DNA of 64,000 nucleotides from Serratia plymuthica NBRC 102599 (GCF_001590925.1 NZ_BCTU01000033.1:22866-86865); one strand, 5' to 3'; counted from the first letter of the stretch, positions 46,745 to 56,253 are shown. Numbers and translations are program-made. Notes: generated by a model not told the origin, from the sequence alone.

Positions 46745-48489
46745 CCACCGCAGATTACGCCAACTGGCAACGGGTCAACCGCCAGATGATCGCCAAGATC
46801 CTGGCCGAGCTGGAATACGAACGCACGCTATGCGCCGAACAGCATGACGGCCAATGGCGCATCGCACTGGGCGACGCCAGTTATACCTTCAGCGCCGAAC
46901 GCGGTATCTGGGGCTGGTTACACATCGACGCCGCCAGCCTGGCCTGCGATCGCCAGCCGTTGGCGGCCGACCAAACGCTGCGCCAGCTGGCGCAGGTGCT
47001 GAAGATGGACGATGCGCAGATCGCCGAACATCTGGAAGATCTGTACGCCACGCTGCGCGGTGATATGCAATTGCTGTCCGCCCGTCACGGCATGAGCGCG
47101 CAGGATCTGATTGCGCTGGACGCCGACGCGCTGCAATGCCTGCTGGCCGGCCACCCCAAGTTTATCTTCAACAAAGGCCGTCGCGGCTGGGGTCTGACCG
47201 CGTTGCAGCAGTATGCGCCCGAATATCAGGGCCAGTTCCGGCTGCACTGGGTCGCGGCCAAACGGGGCAGCTTTGTCTGGTGTGCCGACGATAACTACCC
47301 TCTGGAAAACCTGCTCGGCAGCGCCATGACAGGCGATGAACGCCAGCGCTTTGACCGCCGCTGGCGTGAGCTGGAGCTGAACGATGACTGGATCCCAGTG
47401 CCGTTACACCCATGGCAGTGGCAGCAAAAGATCGCGTTGCACTTCCTGCCGCAACTGGCCGAAGGGGAACTGATCGAGCTGGGCGAGTTTGGCGATAACT
47501 ATCTGGCGCAGCAATCATTACGTACCCTGACCAACGTCAGCCGCCGTTCGGCGTTCGACATCAAGCTGCCGCTGACCATTTACAACACCTCGTGTTATCG
47601 CGGCATTCCGGGCAAATACATCAGCGCCGGGCCGGCAGCCTCCCGCTGGCTGCAGCAGGTGTTTGCCGAAGACAGTACGCTGCGCGCCAGCGGTGCCGAG
47701 ATCCTCGGCGAGCCGGCCGCAGGCTATATGACGCACCAAACCTACGCGGCTTTGGCCAAAGCGCCCTATCGCTATCAGGAAATGCTGGGGGTGATTTGGC
47801 GCGAGAACCCTTCGTGCTATCTGCGGGATGGCGAGCAGGCCATTCTGATGGCAACGCTGATGGAAACCGATAATCACGGCCAGCCGCTGATCGGCGCCTA
47901 CATCGCCCGGTCCGGCCTGAGCGCCGAGGCCTGGCTGCAACAGATGTTTAGCCGGGTGGTGCTGCCGATGTACCACCTGATGTGCCGTTACGGCGTAGCC
48001 CTGATCGCCCACGGCCAAAACATCACGCTGGTGATGAAGGACCATGTGCCGCAACGGGTGCTGCTGAAAGACTTCCAGGGCGATATGCGCCTGGTGGATC
48101 AGGACTTCCCGGAAGCGGCCTCACTGCCGAAGGTGGTGAAGGACGTTACCGTGCGTCTGTCCGCCGACTATCTGATCCATGATTTGCAAACCGGGCATTT
48201 CGTCACCGTGCTGCGTTTTATCTCGCCGCTGATGCAGGCCTGCGGGGTCAGTGAATCCCGTTTCTATCAACTGCTGGCGCAGGTGCTGGAGCGCTACATG
48301 GCGCAGCACCCGGACATGGCAGAACGCTTCGCCCTCTTTGATTTATTCAAACCACAAATTATTCGCGTGGTGCTCAACCCGGTGAAACTCACCTATTCGG
48401 AGCAGGATGGCGGCAGCCGCATGTTGCCAAACTATCTGCAAGATCTGGATAACCCTCTTTATTTGGTCACCAAGGAGTTTGCCCAATGA
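46741..48489 (+). CDS. iucC: Aerobactin synthetase IucC
   Basis: 582 aa NIS synthetase that adds the second hydroxamate arm to complete aerobactin. Marks are GHPKFIFNKGRRGWG, PVPLHPWQWQQ, NVSRRSAFDIKLPLTI and HGQNITLVMKDHVPQRVLLKDFQGDMR. A paralogue of IucA. Overlaps iucB and iucD by 4 bases. Confidence 0.96.
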   Translation: MTTADYANWQRVNRQMIAKILAELEYERTLCAEQHDGQWRIALGDASYTFSAERGIWGWLHIDAASLACDRQPLAADQTLRQLAQVLKMDDAQIAEHLEDLYATLRGDMQLLSARHGMSAQDLIALDADALQCLLAGHPKFIFNKGRRGWGLTALQQYAPEYQGQFRLHWVAAKRGSFVWCADDNYPLENLLGSAMTGDERQRFDRRWRELELNDDWIPVPLHPWQWQQKIALHFLPQLAEGELIELGEFGDNYLAQQSLRTLTNVSRRSAFDIKLPLTIYNTSCYRGIPGKYISAGPAASRWLQQVFAEDSTLRASGAEILGEPAAGYMTHQTYAALAKAPYRYQEMLGVIWRENPSCYLRDGEQAILMATLMETDNHGQPLIGAYIARSGLSAEAWLQQMFSRVVLPMYHLMCRYGVALIAHGQNITLVMKDHVPQRVLLKDFQGDMRLVDQDFPEAASLPKVVKDVTVRLSADYLIHDLQTGHFVTVLRFISPLMQACGVSESRFYQLLAQVLERYMAQHPDMAERFALFDLFKPQIIRVVLNPVKLTYSEQDGGSRMLPNYLQDLDNPLYLVTKEFAQ

Positions 48490-49814
48490 ATCAGCCTCTG
48501 GATTTCATCGGCATCGGCATCGGCCCCTTCAACCTCAGCATCGCCGCGCTCGGCAGTGAAGTCGCCGGATTTAACGGCAAATTCCTGGAGCGCAAACCGC
48601 ACTTTTCCTGGCACCCCGGCATGATGGTACCGGACTGCCATATGCAGACCAGCTTCCTGAAAGATTTGGTCAGCGCGGTGTCGCCCACCAATCCGTACAG
48701 CTTTCTTAACTATCTGGTGAAAAGGAAGAAATTCTACCGTTTCCTGACCACCGAACTGCGTACGGTGTCGCGCGAAGAGTTCGCCGATTACCTCGACTGG
48801 GCCGCCAACGGGCTGAGTTCGCTCGAGTTCAGCCAGGATATTCAGAGCGTGGATTTTGACGATCGGCAGCGCCAGTTTGTCGTTACTACCCAGCGCGCCA
48901 CCTACCGGGCGCGCCATGTCTGCCTGGGCATCGGCAAGCGCATCAAGCTGCCTGACTGCGTTACCGAACAAAACGACCGCTGCTTCCACGCCAGCGAGAT
49001 GACCTTACGCAACCCGGATCTGACCGGCAAACGCGTCACCATCGTCGGCGGCGGCCAGAGCGGCGCCGATCTGTTCCTGAACATCTTCCGTGCCGAGTGG
49101 GGCCAACCGGCGCAGTTGAACTGGATCTCGCGCCGCAATAACTACAATGCGCTGGATGAAGCGGCGTTCGCTAACGAGTACTTCACGCCGGACTACGTCG
49201 ACAGCTTCTATGGCCTGAACGACAGCGCCAAGCAACGCATGCTGACCGAGCAGAAAATGACCTCCGACGGCATCACCAGCGATTCGCTGCTGGCCATCTA
49301 CCGCGCGATGTATCACCAGTTTGAAGTGCTGCGTGAAAAACCCTGGGCGCGCCTGCTGCCAAGCCGTTCGCTGGCGGCGATCCACGCTCAGGGTAACGGC
49401 TATCAGTTGGTGACCCATCACCACCTCGATCAGGGCAAAGAAACGTTCGATACCGATGTGGTGATCTTCGCCACCGGTTATCAGCAGGATCGCCCGGCGT
49501 TCCTCGCCCCGCTGGCGGAGCGTCTGCTGACCACGGCCGATGACCAATACCGCGTTGCGCCCGACTTCACCCTCGAGTGGCAGGGCCCGCAGGAAAACTG
49601 CCTGTTTGCCGTCAACGCCGGCATGCACAGCCACGGTATCGCCGAACCCCAGCTCAGCCTGATGGCCTGGCGGTCGGCACGTATTCTCAACCGGGCTTTA
49701 GGACGCGACCAGTTCGATTTAACGTCCACCCCGGCTGTGATCCAATGGCGCAGCCAGCAACCGGCCACCCCGGCCCGCGCTGAACACGTCATGCTCAATT
49801 ACACCGAGTTTTAA
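48486..49814 (+). CDS. iucD: L-lysine 6-monooxygenase IucD
   Basis: 442 aa FAD/NADPH N-hydroxylase, first step of aerobactin synthesis. FAD loop IGIGIGPFNLSIAALG, NADPH loop VTIVGGGQSGADLF and the late ATGYQ motif are intact. Its start overlaps the iucC stop. Confidence 0.97.
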   Translation: MNQPLDFIGIGIGPFNLSIAALGSEVAGFNGKFLERKPHFSWHPGMMVPDCHMQTSFLKDLVSAVSPTNPYSFLNYLVKRKKFYRFLTTELRTVSREEFADYLDWAANGLSSLEFSQDIQSVDFDDRQRQFVVTTQRATYRARHVCLGIGKRIKLPDCVTEQNDRCFHASEMTLRNPDLTGKRVTIVGGGQSGADLFLNIFRAEWGQPAQLNWISRRNNYNALDEAAFANEYFTPDYVDSFYGLNDSAKQRMLTEQKMTSDGITSDSLLAIYRAMYHQFEVLREKPWARLLPSRSLAAIHAQGNGYQLVTHHHLDQGKETFDTDVVIFATGYQQDRPAFLAPLAERLLTTADDQYRVAPDFTLEWQGPQENCLFAVNAGMHSHGIAEPQLSLMAWRSARILNRALGRDQFDLTSTPAVIQWRSQQPATPARAEHVMLNYTEF

Positions 49815-49849
49815 TTACACACCAACATGGGAACACTGGAAAAATAACG

Positions 49850-52078
49850 ATGAAACGCAAACACCTTTGGGTATTGAACCCGTGCCTGCTGGCGATGCTT
49901 GCGCCGGCGGCCTGGGCAGAAGAACAAAAAAGCGAAGATCAAATGGTGGTATCCGCCAGCCGCTCGCACCGTAGCGTGGCAGAGATGGCGCAAACCACCT
50001 GGGTGATTGAAAGCCAGGAAATTGAGCAACAGGTTCAGGGTGGCAAGGAAATCAAGGACATGCTGGCGCAGTTGATCCCGGGCATGGACGTCAGCGGTCA
50101 GGGGCGAACCAACTACGGCATGAACCTGCGTGGTCGTTCGATGATGGTGATGATCGACGGTGTGCGTTTGAACTCTTCACGCAGCGACAGCCGCCAACTG
50201 GACTCCATCGATCCGTTCAACATCGAACACATTGAGGTGATTTCCGGCGCCACCTCGCTGTATGGCGGCGGCAGCACCGGCGGCCTGATCAACATCGTCA
50301 CCAAGAAAGGGCAAAAAGAGAAACAGGTTGAGCTGCAGGTAGGCGGAAAAACCGGTTTCGGCGGCCATAACGATCACGACGAGAATGTGTCGGCAGCGGT
50401 CAGCGGCGGCAACGATAACGCGTCGGGCCGCCTGTCGGTCTCCTATCAGCGTTACGGCGGCTGGTACGACGGCAAAGGCAATGAGGTGTTGATTGATAAC
50501 ACCCAAACCGGGCTGCAATATTCCGATCGCCTCGACGTGATGGGCAGCGGCACCATCAATATCGATGACCACCAGCAGCTGCAGTTGACCACTCAGTATT
50601 ACAAAAGCCAGTCCGACGGCGACCACGGTCTGTTCCTGGGAGAAAATTTCGCCGCAGTGACCGGCAGCGCCAAGGCTTACAACAGCGGTAACCTCAATTC
50701 GGATCGTATTCCGGGAACCGAACGCCACCTGATTAACCTGCAATACTCCAACACCGATTTCTGGGGCCAGGATCTGGTGGCGCAGGTCTATTATCGCGAC
50801 GAATCGTTGACCTTCTACCCGTTCCCGACGCTGACCAGCGGCAAGGTCACCAGCATCGGTGCCTCACAGCAGAAGACCGATTTTTACGGCGGCAAACTGA
50901 CGCTGAACAGCAAGCCGATTGACGCCCTGACGCTGACCTATGGCCTCGACGCCGAGCATGAGACATTCAACTCCAACCAACAGTTCTTCAATCTGGCCAA
51001 GGCGCAGCAGTCCGGCGGCATGGATCTGGAAAACGCCTATAACACCGGCCGCTATCCGGGTTATACCACCACCAACCTGGCATCCTTCCTGCAGGCCAGC
51101 TACGACATCAACCCAATCTTCACTCTGAGCGGCGGCGTGCGTTACCAGTATACTGAAAACAAGATTGATGATTTTGTCGGCTATAACCAGCAACAGGATA
51201 TCGCCACCGGCAAAGCCACTTCCGCCGATGCGATCCCGGGTGGGAAAACCGATTACAACAACGCCCTGTTCAATGCCGGCCTGTTAGCGCACCTGACCGA
51301 GCGCCAACAGACCTGGTTCAACTTCTCGCAAGGCTTCGAGATCCCGGATCCGGGCAAATATTACGGTAACGGCACCTATTCCAAGCTGCCGATCAATGGC
51401 CACTACCCTCTGTATAACAGCGTCAACGTCGCCGATTCCAAGCTGGAAGGCATTAAGGTCAACTCTTACGAGCTTGGCTGGCGCTATACCGGTGACAACC
51501 TGCGTACGCAGATCGCCGCCTATTATTCACTGTCCGACAAAAGCATTTCCATCGACAAAACCAACATGACGATTAACGTCAACTCGGATAAACGCCGTAT
51601 CTATGGGATGGAAGGCGCGGTGGATTACTTCTTCGAAGACAGCGACTGGAGCGCGGGTAGCAACTTCAACCTGATCCGCTCCGAGACCAATGTCAACGGC
51701 GAGTGGAAAAAGCTGGTGGTGGACATTGCCAGTCCATCGAAAGTCACCGCTTATGTCGGCTGGGCGCCAGGCGACTGGAACCTGCGACTACAATCACAGC
51801 AGACCTTCGACGTCTCGGATGATGGCGATTACACCAAGGCCAACTCCACACAGGGCCGTAAAATCAACGGTTACAACACCCTCGATTTCCTCGGCAGCTA
51901 CGCTTTGCCGGTGGGGAAAGTCAGCTTCAGCGTGGAAAACCTGCTGGACAAGAATTACACCACCGTCTGGGGCCAGCGCGCGCCGATCCTTTACAGCCCA
52001 ACCTACGGCTCACCAGAGCTGTATAGCTATAAAGGCCGTGGCCGCACCTTTGGCCTGAACTACTCAGTGCTGTTCTGA
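49850..52078 (+). CDS. iutA: Ferric aerobactin TonB-dependent receptor IutA
   Basis: 742 aa outer-membrane receptor. A signal peptide (cut near AWA, residue ~24) is followed by a TonB box (DQMVVSA, ~31-37), the plug domain (GMNLRGRSMMVMIDGVR; SLYGGGSTGGLINIVTKKG) and a 22-strand barrel ending in Phe (NYSVLF). It follows iucD by 35 bases, completing the aerobactin operon. Confidence 0.96.
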   Translation: MKRKHLWVLNPCLLAMLAPAAWAEEQKSEDQMVVSASRSHRSVAEMAQTTWVIESQEIEQQVQGGKEIKDMLAQLIPGMDVSGQGRTNYGMNLRGRSMMVMIDGVRLNSSRSDSRQLDSIDPFNIEHIEVISGATSLYGGGSTGGLINIVTKKGQKEKQVELQVGGKTGFGGHNDHDENVSAAVSGGNDNASGRLSVSYQRYGGWYDGKGNEVLIDNTQTGLQYSDRLDVMGSGTINIDDHQQLQLTTQYYKSQSDGDHGLFLGENFAAVTGSAKAYNSGNLNSDRIPGTERHLINLQYSNTDFWGQDLVAQVYYRDESLTFYPFPTLTSGKVTSIGASQQKTDFYGGKLTLNSKPIDALTLTYGLDAEHETFNSNQQFFNLAKAQQSGGMDLENAYNTGRYPGYTTTNLASFLQASYDINPIFTLSGGVRYQYTENKIDDFVGYNQQQDIATGKATSADAIPGGKTDYNNALFNAGLLAHLTERQQTWFNFSQGFEIPDPGKYYGNGTYSKLPINGHYPLYNSVNVADSKLEGIKVNSYELGWRYTGDNLRTQIAAYYSLSDKSISIDKTNMTINVNSDKRRIYGMEGAVDYFFEDSDWSAGSNFNLIRSETNVNGEWKKLVVDIASPSKVTAYVGWAPGDWNLRLQSQQTFDVSDDGDYTKANSTQGRKINGYNTLDFLGSYALPVGKVSFSVENLLDKNYTTVWGQRAPILYSPTYGSPELYSYKGRGRTFGLNYSVLF

Positions 52079-52117
52079 TCCTGATGAGGGCGCCTCTACG
52101 GCGCCCACATCAATCGA

Positions 52118-52142
52118 CCCGTGCCGGCACGGGTTATTTTTT
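52118..52142 (+). terminator. Terminator of the aerobactin operon
   Basis: CCCGTGCCGGCACGGG (52118-52133) is a perfect 8+8 palindrome, folding to a stem with a small loop, followed by TTATTTTTT. A second stem without a T-tract, GGGCGCC/GGCGCCC at 52088-52106, lies just before. The T-tract overlaps the hpxB stop codon. Confidence 0.8.
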
Positions 52143-53072
52143 GAAAGGGTGCTGCGCCACCCAATGTTCGGCGATATCCTGTCGCCGGCACACCCAGACC
52201 CGATCGTGCTGCTCGACATAATCCAGGAACCGCTGCAACGCGCGGAACTTGCCCGGACGCCCCAGTAAGCGGCAGTGCATGCCGATCGACAACATCTTCG
52301 GCGACATTTCCCCTTCGGCATACAACACGTCAAAGCTGTCTTTCAGGTAGGTATAGAATTGCTCGCCGGTATTAAAGCCCTGCGGTGAAGCAAAACGCAT
52401 GTCATTGGCCTCAAGCGTGTAGGGCACGATCAGATGCGGTTTTTTCTCGCCATTGGCGCACTGCACTTCGGTCCAGAACGGCAGATCGTCGCCATAATAG
52501 TCGCTGTCGTACAGCAAACCGCCCTGCTCCACCACCAGCCTGCGGGTATTCGGGCTGTCGCGGCCGGTATACCAGCCGAGCGGCGCCTTGCCGAACAGAT
52601 CGCTCAGTACCGAGATCGCCCGCTGCATATGCTGCCGTTCGGTCGCTTCGTCCATATTCTGATAGTGGATCCAGCGCCAGCCGTGGCTGACCACATCATA
52701 ATTGGCGTTTTTGATCGCCTCGACCACCAGCGGATTGCGCGCCAGCGCCATCGCCACGCCAAACACCGTCAACGGCAGGCCACGACGTTGAAACTCATTA
52801 TGGATACGCCAGAACCCGGCGCGTGACCCGTACTCGTACAGCGACTCCATCGACATATGCCGTTCGGGGTAGCTGGCCGCACCAATGATATCGGACAGGA
52901 ACTGTTCGGAACCGGCGTCGCCATGCAATACGTTGTTTTCCGCGCCCTCCTCATAGTTGAGTACAAACTGGACCGCGATACGCGCCTGCCCCGGCCAGCG
53001 AGCGTGCGGCGGCCGACCGCCATACCCCATCAAATCACGGGGATACTCTTTATTGAAGTCATACTCTTTCAT
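52134..53072 (-). CDS. hpxB: Allantoinase HpxB (PuuE type)
   Basis: 312 aa polysaccharide-deacetylase-like, metal-independent allantoinase. Marks are YPRDLMGYGGRPPHARWP at the N-terminus, FVLNYEEGAENN, VSHGWRWIHYQ and RDSPNTRRL. It opens allantoin to allantoate, the HpxK substrate. Start at 53072 (MKEYDFNKEYPRD) rather than 53111, 19 bases after hpxA. Third gene of hpxSAB. Confidence 0.94.
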   Translation of the reverse strand: MKEYDFNKEYPRDLMGYGGRPPHARWPGQARIAVQFVLNYEEGAENNVLHGDAGSEQFLSDIIGAASYPERHMSMESLYEYGSRAGFWRIHNEFQRRGLPLTVFGVAMALARNPLVVEAIKNANYDVVSHGWRWIHYQNMDEATERQHMQRAISVLSDLFGKAPLGWYTGRDSPNTRRLVVEQGGLLYDSDYYGDDLPFWTEVQCANGEKKPHLIVPYTLEANDMRFASPQGFNTGEQFYTYLKDSFDVLYAEGEMSPKMLSIGMHCRLLGRPGKFRALQRFLDYVEQHDRVWVCRRQDIAEHWVAQHPFKK

Positions 53073-53091
53073 CGCTGCTTCTCTCTGCCGA

Positions 53092-53835
53092 TTACCCGTT
53101 AAAACTGCCAAACATGCCGGACAAGGGTTTGACCAGCGGGAAATCCAGATCGCCGTGCTTGCTGGTGCTCAGGCCCAGCGCATGCAGCGACTCGATCATT
53201 TTCACCGCAGCGCTGACGCCGTCGATCACCGGGATCCCCAGCTCCTGCGTCAGTTCACGAGCCAAATCGGCCATGCCGCCACAGCCGAGCACGATCGCCC
53301 CGCTGCCGTCGTGTTGCTTTGCTTTAATGCACTGTTCGCGTACTTTCTTCTGAGCCAGGCCGCTGCCATCTTCCAGCGTCAACACCGGCAGATCGATAGC
53401 ATGCAGCGCGGCGCAATGGCGCTCAAACCCATATTGATGCAGTAAGTGGCGTGCAATGATCAGCGTGCGCGGCAGCGTGGTGACGATAGAAAAACGCGTC
53501 GCCACCAGCGTCGCCATATGCATGGCCGCTTCGGCGATGCCAACCACCGGCCGGCTTGCCAACTCACGCGCCGCCAACAGGCCCGGATCGCCAAAACAGG
53601 CGATGATATGGCCGCTGACGCCGGCTTCGCGACCGAGTTTGACCTGCTGCAAAACACCGATCGCGGCAATCGCTTCGTCGAAATGTCCCTCTATCGACGG
53701 CGCTCCCTCTGGCGGACAAACCGCCAGGATCTTGGTGCCCGGCGCAGCCACCGCGCGGGCGGCACCGGCAATGGTCGCCGTCATGGCCTGGCTGGTGTTC
53801 GGGTTGATAACCTGAATTACGCAATCGGCGGTCAT
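53092..53835 (-). CDS. hpxA: Allantoin racemase HpxA
   Basis: 247 aa Asp/Glu/hydantoin racemase. The two catalytic cysteines are seen in ACFGDPGLLAAREL and LGCGGMADLA; INPNTSQAM near the N-terminus is the family phosphate/ligand loop. It interconverts R- and S-allantoin so both isomers can be used. Overlaps hpxS by 4 bases. Confidence 0.93.
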   Translation of the reverse strand: MTADCVIQVINPNTSQAMTATIAGAARAVAAPGTKILAVCPPEGAPSIEGHFDEAIAAIGVLQQVKLGREAGVSGHIIACFGDPGLLAARELASRPVVGIAEAAMHMATLVATRFSIVTTLPRTLIIARHLLHQYGFERHCAALHAIDLPVLTLEDGSGLAQKKVREQCIKAKQHDGSGAIVLGCGGMADLARELTQELGIPVIDGVSAAVKMIESLHALGLSTSKHGDLDFPLVKPLSGMFGSFNG

Positions 53836-54581
53836 AAAGGCTCCTGCAAACCGGTTTTGGCAAAAATACGGGCAAAATCAGGGGTTTCATCTCCTCCCTG
53901 ACTAAACCTCAGGTTCGCCACAATATCGTCAAAATGGCGGGCCATGTGATCCACCAGCGCCGTGCAGTCCTTGCGGCGCAGCAGCGCCAGCAGATCGCTG
54001 TGATCGTGACAGCGGCAGCCCTGCTGCCAGGGTGCGCCGTAAACGGCAATCACCAGTGATGAGCGCAACGTGAGCTGCGAGACCATTTCTGTCAGTACGT
54101 TATTGCCGGCGATCGCCTGTAATTGAACGTGAAAGGCGGCAGAAAGACGAATGGCCGCCGCGCCGTCCTGATCGCGGTGCGCCTGCTGTTCCTGCGCCAC
54201 GATACCTTCCATCGCCAGCAGATGTTCTTCGCGACAGGCGGCAACCACCGACGGCAAATTGGCGCACTCCAACATTTTGCGCGTCTGGAAAACGTTCACC
54301 GCCTCATCCTGCCCCGGCGTTGTCACCTGTGCACCACGCTTGGGCAGGTGGGTAACCAGCTGCACTGCGGCAAGGCGCTGCAGCACCCGCCGGATCCCGG
54401 TGCGGCTGACACCAAAGGTCTCCGCCAACGCCTCTTCCGGCAATTTGCTGCCGGGCAGCAGCCGGTGTTCGACAATCGCCTTCACCAGCTCGTTGTAAAT
54501 ATGATCGTCTTTATCTTCAGTGAAATAAGTGGCTTGTTGCCCGAGCCACGCGGCGTTGACGCCGATCGTCGTGCCGATCAT
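53832..54581 (-). CDS. hpxS: GntR-family (FCD) regulator HpxS
   Basis: 249 aa. A winged helix (IYNELVKAIVEHRLLPGSKLPEEALAETFGVSRTGIRRVLQRL, ~28-70) precedes an FCD effector domain (~100-230) with His residues typical of the metal/ligand site. In Klebsiella HpxS controls hpxSAB in response to allantoin. It is first in hpxSAB and divergent from hpxC, with two phased GTATAC sites between. Confidence 0.9.
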   Translation of the reverse strand: MIGTTIGVNAAWLGQQATYFTEDKDDHIYNELVKAIVEHRLLPGSKLPEEALAETFGVSRTGIRRVLQRLAAVQLVTHLPKRGAQVTTPGQDEAVNVFQTRKMLECANLPSVVAACREEHLLAMEGIVAQEQQAHRDQDGAAAIRLSAAFHVQLQAIAGNNVLTEMVSQLTLRSSLVIAVYGAPWQQGCRCHDHSDLLALLRRKDCTALVDHMARHFDDIVANLRFSQGGDETPDFARIFAKTGLQEPL

Positions 54582-54613
54582 TTTGCTGCTCCCTGTACCG
54601 TTAGAGAATCAAA

Positions 54614-54647
54614 TCGTATACAAGATTAAGATATTTTGTATACAAAA
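54614..54647. promoter_or_regulatory. Tandem HpxS-type operators with a possible NAC site between
   Basis: TCGTATACAA (54614-54623) and TTTTGTATACAAAA (54634-54647, perfect palindrome) have GTATAC cores whose centres are 22 bases apart, two helical turns. Between and overlapping the first, ATACAAGATTAAGAT (54618-54632) fits ATA-N6-TNN-GAT, a NAC-type pattern. Confidence 0.7.
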
Positions 54648-54747
54648 AAGAGCAATCTGGCCTGAATCCTGCAAAAGCCTTCTCAGCAATCTTTGCCAAA
54701 AAACAGATAACCACATCCGGGTGACGTTCTTGAGAGGAGCACGATTT

Positions 54748-56208
54748 ATGCCAAACCCTAATGAAAATTACAGCCCAAAGCTGTGTAACGACGATCTGGC
54801 GCCAACGCGCGATCAGAACTGGAGCTGGTACAACATCTTTTCCTTCTGGATGTCGGATGTACACAGCATGGGCGGCTATGTGGTAGCCGCCAGCTTCTTC
54901 GCCCTCGGTCTGTCGAGCTGGCAGGTACTGATTTGCCTGCTGGTGGGGATCTATATCGTGCAGTTTTGCGCCAACCTGGTCGCCAAACCCAGCCAGCTCG
55001 GCGGCGTGCCTTACGCCGTGCTGAGCCGCCAGGCATTTGGCGTGTTCGGCGCCAATATCCCGGCGGTGATCCGCGGGATGATCGCCTTCGCCTGGTACGG
55101 TATACAAACCTATCTGGCTTCCAATGCGCTGATGCTGACGTTGTTGAAATTCTTCCCGTCGCTGGAGCCGATGACCCAGCCGCATTTCCTCGGGCTGTCG
55201 CAGCTTGGCTGGTGTTGTTACATCACCATGTGGGTGTTGCAGGCGATGGTGTTCTGGCACGGCATGGCGGCCATTAAGCGCTTTATCGATATCGCCGGAC
55301 CGGCGGTTTACGTGGTGATGTTCGCGTTGGCCGGCTGGATTGTATACCGCGTCGGTTTCTCCAACCTTTCCCTCACGCTGGCGAGCAAAAACCTGAGCGC
55401 CGGTGAGCAGGGCTGGCTGATGCTGACCGCCACTGCGCTGGTGGTGTCTTACTTCTCCGGCCCGCTGCTGAATTTCGGCGACTTTACCCGCTACGGTAAA
55501 AGTTTTGCCGAGGTGCAACGCGGCAACCGCTGGGGCCTGCCGTTCAACTACCTGCTGTTCTCGCTGGTCACCGTAGTGATCGTTTCCGGCACCCTGCCGT
55601 TGTTCGGTCAGTTGATCACCGATCCGATCGAAACCGTCACCCGTCTCGACAGCGATATCGCCGTGGCCCTTGGCCTGCTGACCATGATTGTCGCCACCAT
55701 AGGCATCAATATCGTGGCCAACTTTGTGTCGCCGGCGTTTGATTTCTCCAACTGTTCGCCGCAGAAAATCAGCTTCCGCACCGGCGGGATGATCGCCGCC
55801 GTGGGTTCTTTCCTGCTGACGCCGTGGAACCTGTTTCAGTCACCCGAGCTGATCCACTACACACTGGACGTGCTGGCGGCCTTTATCGGCCCGCTGTTCG
55901 GCATTCTGCTGGTGGATTTTTACATCATCAAACGCGGCGAACTGCACGTCGACGATTTGTACAACGCTACGCCGGGGGGACGTTACTGGTATAAGAACGG
56001 TTTCAACCCGAACGCTATCTGGGCGCTGGTGCCGTCGGTGATTATCGGGCTGGCGATCAGCTTTACGCCCAGCCTGCATGAGGTGGCGAACTTTAGCTGG
56101 TTTATCGGTGCCGCACTGGGTGGGGGATGCTATCGGATCATTGCCCGCCGCGAATGGGCAGCCAATCAGTCAGTGACCTTCGCTAAAAGGCAGTTGAGCA
56201 AAGATTAA
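54748..56208 (+). CDS. hpxC: Allantoin permease HpxC (NCS1 family)
   Basis: 486 aa with about 12 membrane segments. NCS1 marks are NIFSFWMSDVHSMGGYV near the N-terminus, LVAKPSQLGGVPYAVLSRQAFGVFGAN and the late PWNLFQSPELIHYTLDVLAAFIGPLFGILLVDFY. Related to PucI/YbbW allantoin transporters. Start at 54748 follows GAGAGGAG; the frame extending to 54529 overlaps hpxS and is not used. Divergent from hpxSAB. Confidence 0.9.
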   Translation: MPNPNENYSPKLCNDDLAPTRDQNWSWYNIFSFWMSDVHSMGGYVVAASFFALGLSSWQVLICLLVGIYIVQFCANLVAKPSQLGGVPYAVLSRQAFGVFGANIPAVIRGMIAFAWYGIQTYLASNALMLTLLKFFPSLEPMTQPHFLGLSQLGWCCYITMWVLQAMVFWHGMAAIKRFIDIAGPAVYVVMFALAGWIVYRVGFSNLSLTLASKNLSAGEQGWLMLTATALVVSYFSGPLLNFGDFTRYGKSFAEVQRGNRWGLPFNYLLFSLVTVVIVSGTLPLFGQLITDPIETVTRLDSDIAVALGLLTMIVATIGINIVANFVSPAFDFSNCSPQKISFRTGGMIAAVGSFLLTPWNLFQSPELIHYTLDVLAAFIGPLFGILLVDFYIIKRGELHVDDLYNATPGGRYWYKNGFNPNAIWALVPSVIIGLAISFTPSLHEVANFSWFIGAALGGGCYRIIARREWAANQSVTFAKRQLSKD

Positions 56209-56214
56209 AACAAC

Positions 56215-56246
56215 GAAGCCCTGAGTTATTGCTAACTCAGGGCTTC
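56215..56246. terminator. Bidirectional terminator between hpxC and tRNA-Asp
   Basis: GAAGCCCTGAGTTA and TAACTCAGGGCTTC form a perfect 14-bp stem with a TTGC loop. On the minus strand it is followed by GTTGTTTTA, so it can end the tRNA-Asp transcript; on the plus strand by TTAAT. Confidence 0.85.
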
Positions 56247-56253
56247 TTAATGT

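Noticed and set aside
54529..54747. N-terminal extension of the allantoin permease
   Set aside because: It overlaps hpxS and runs through its operators; the ATG at 54748 has a strong GAGAGGAG.
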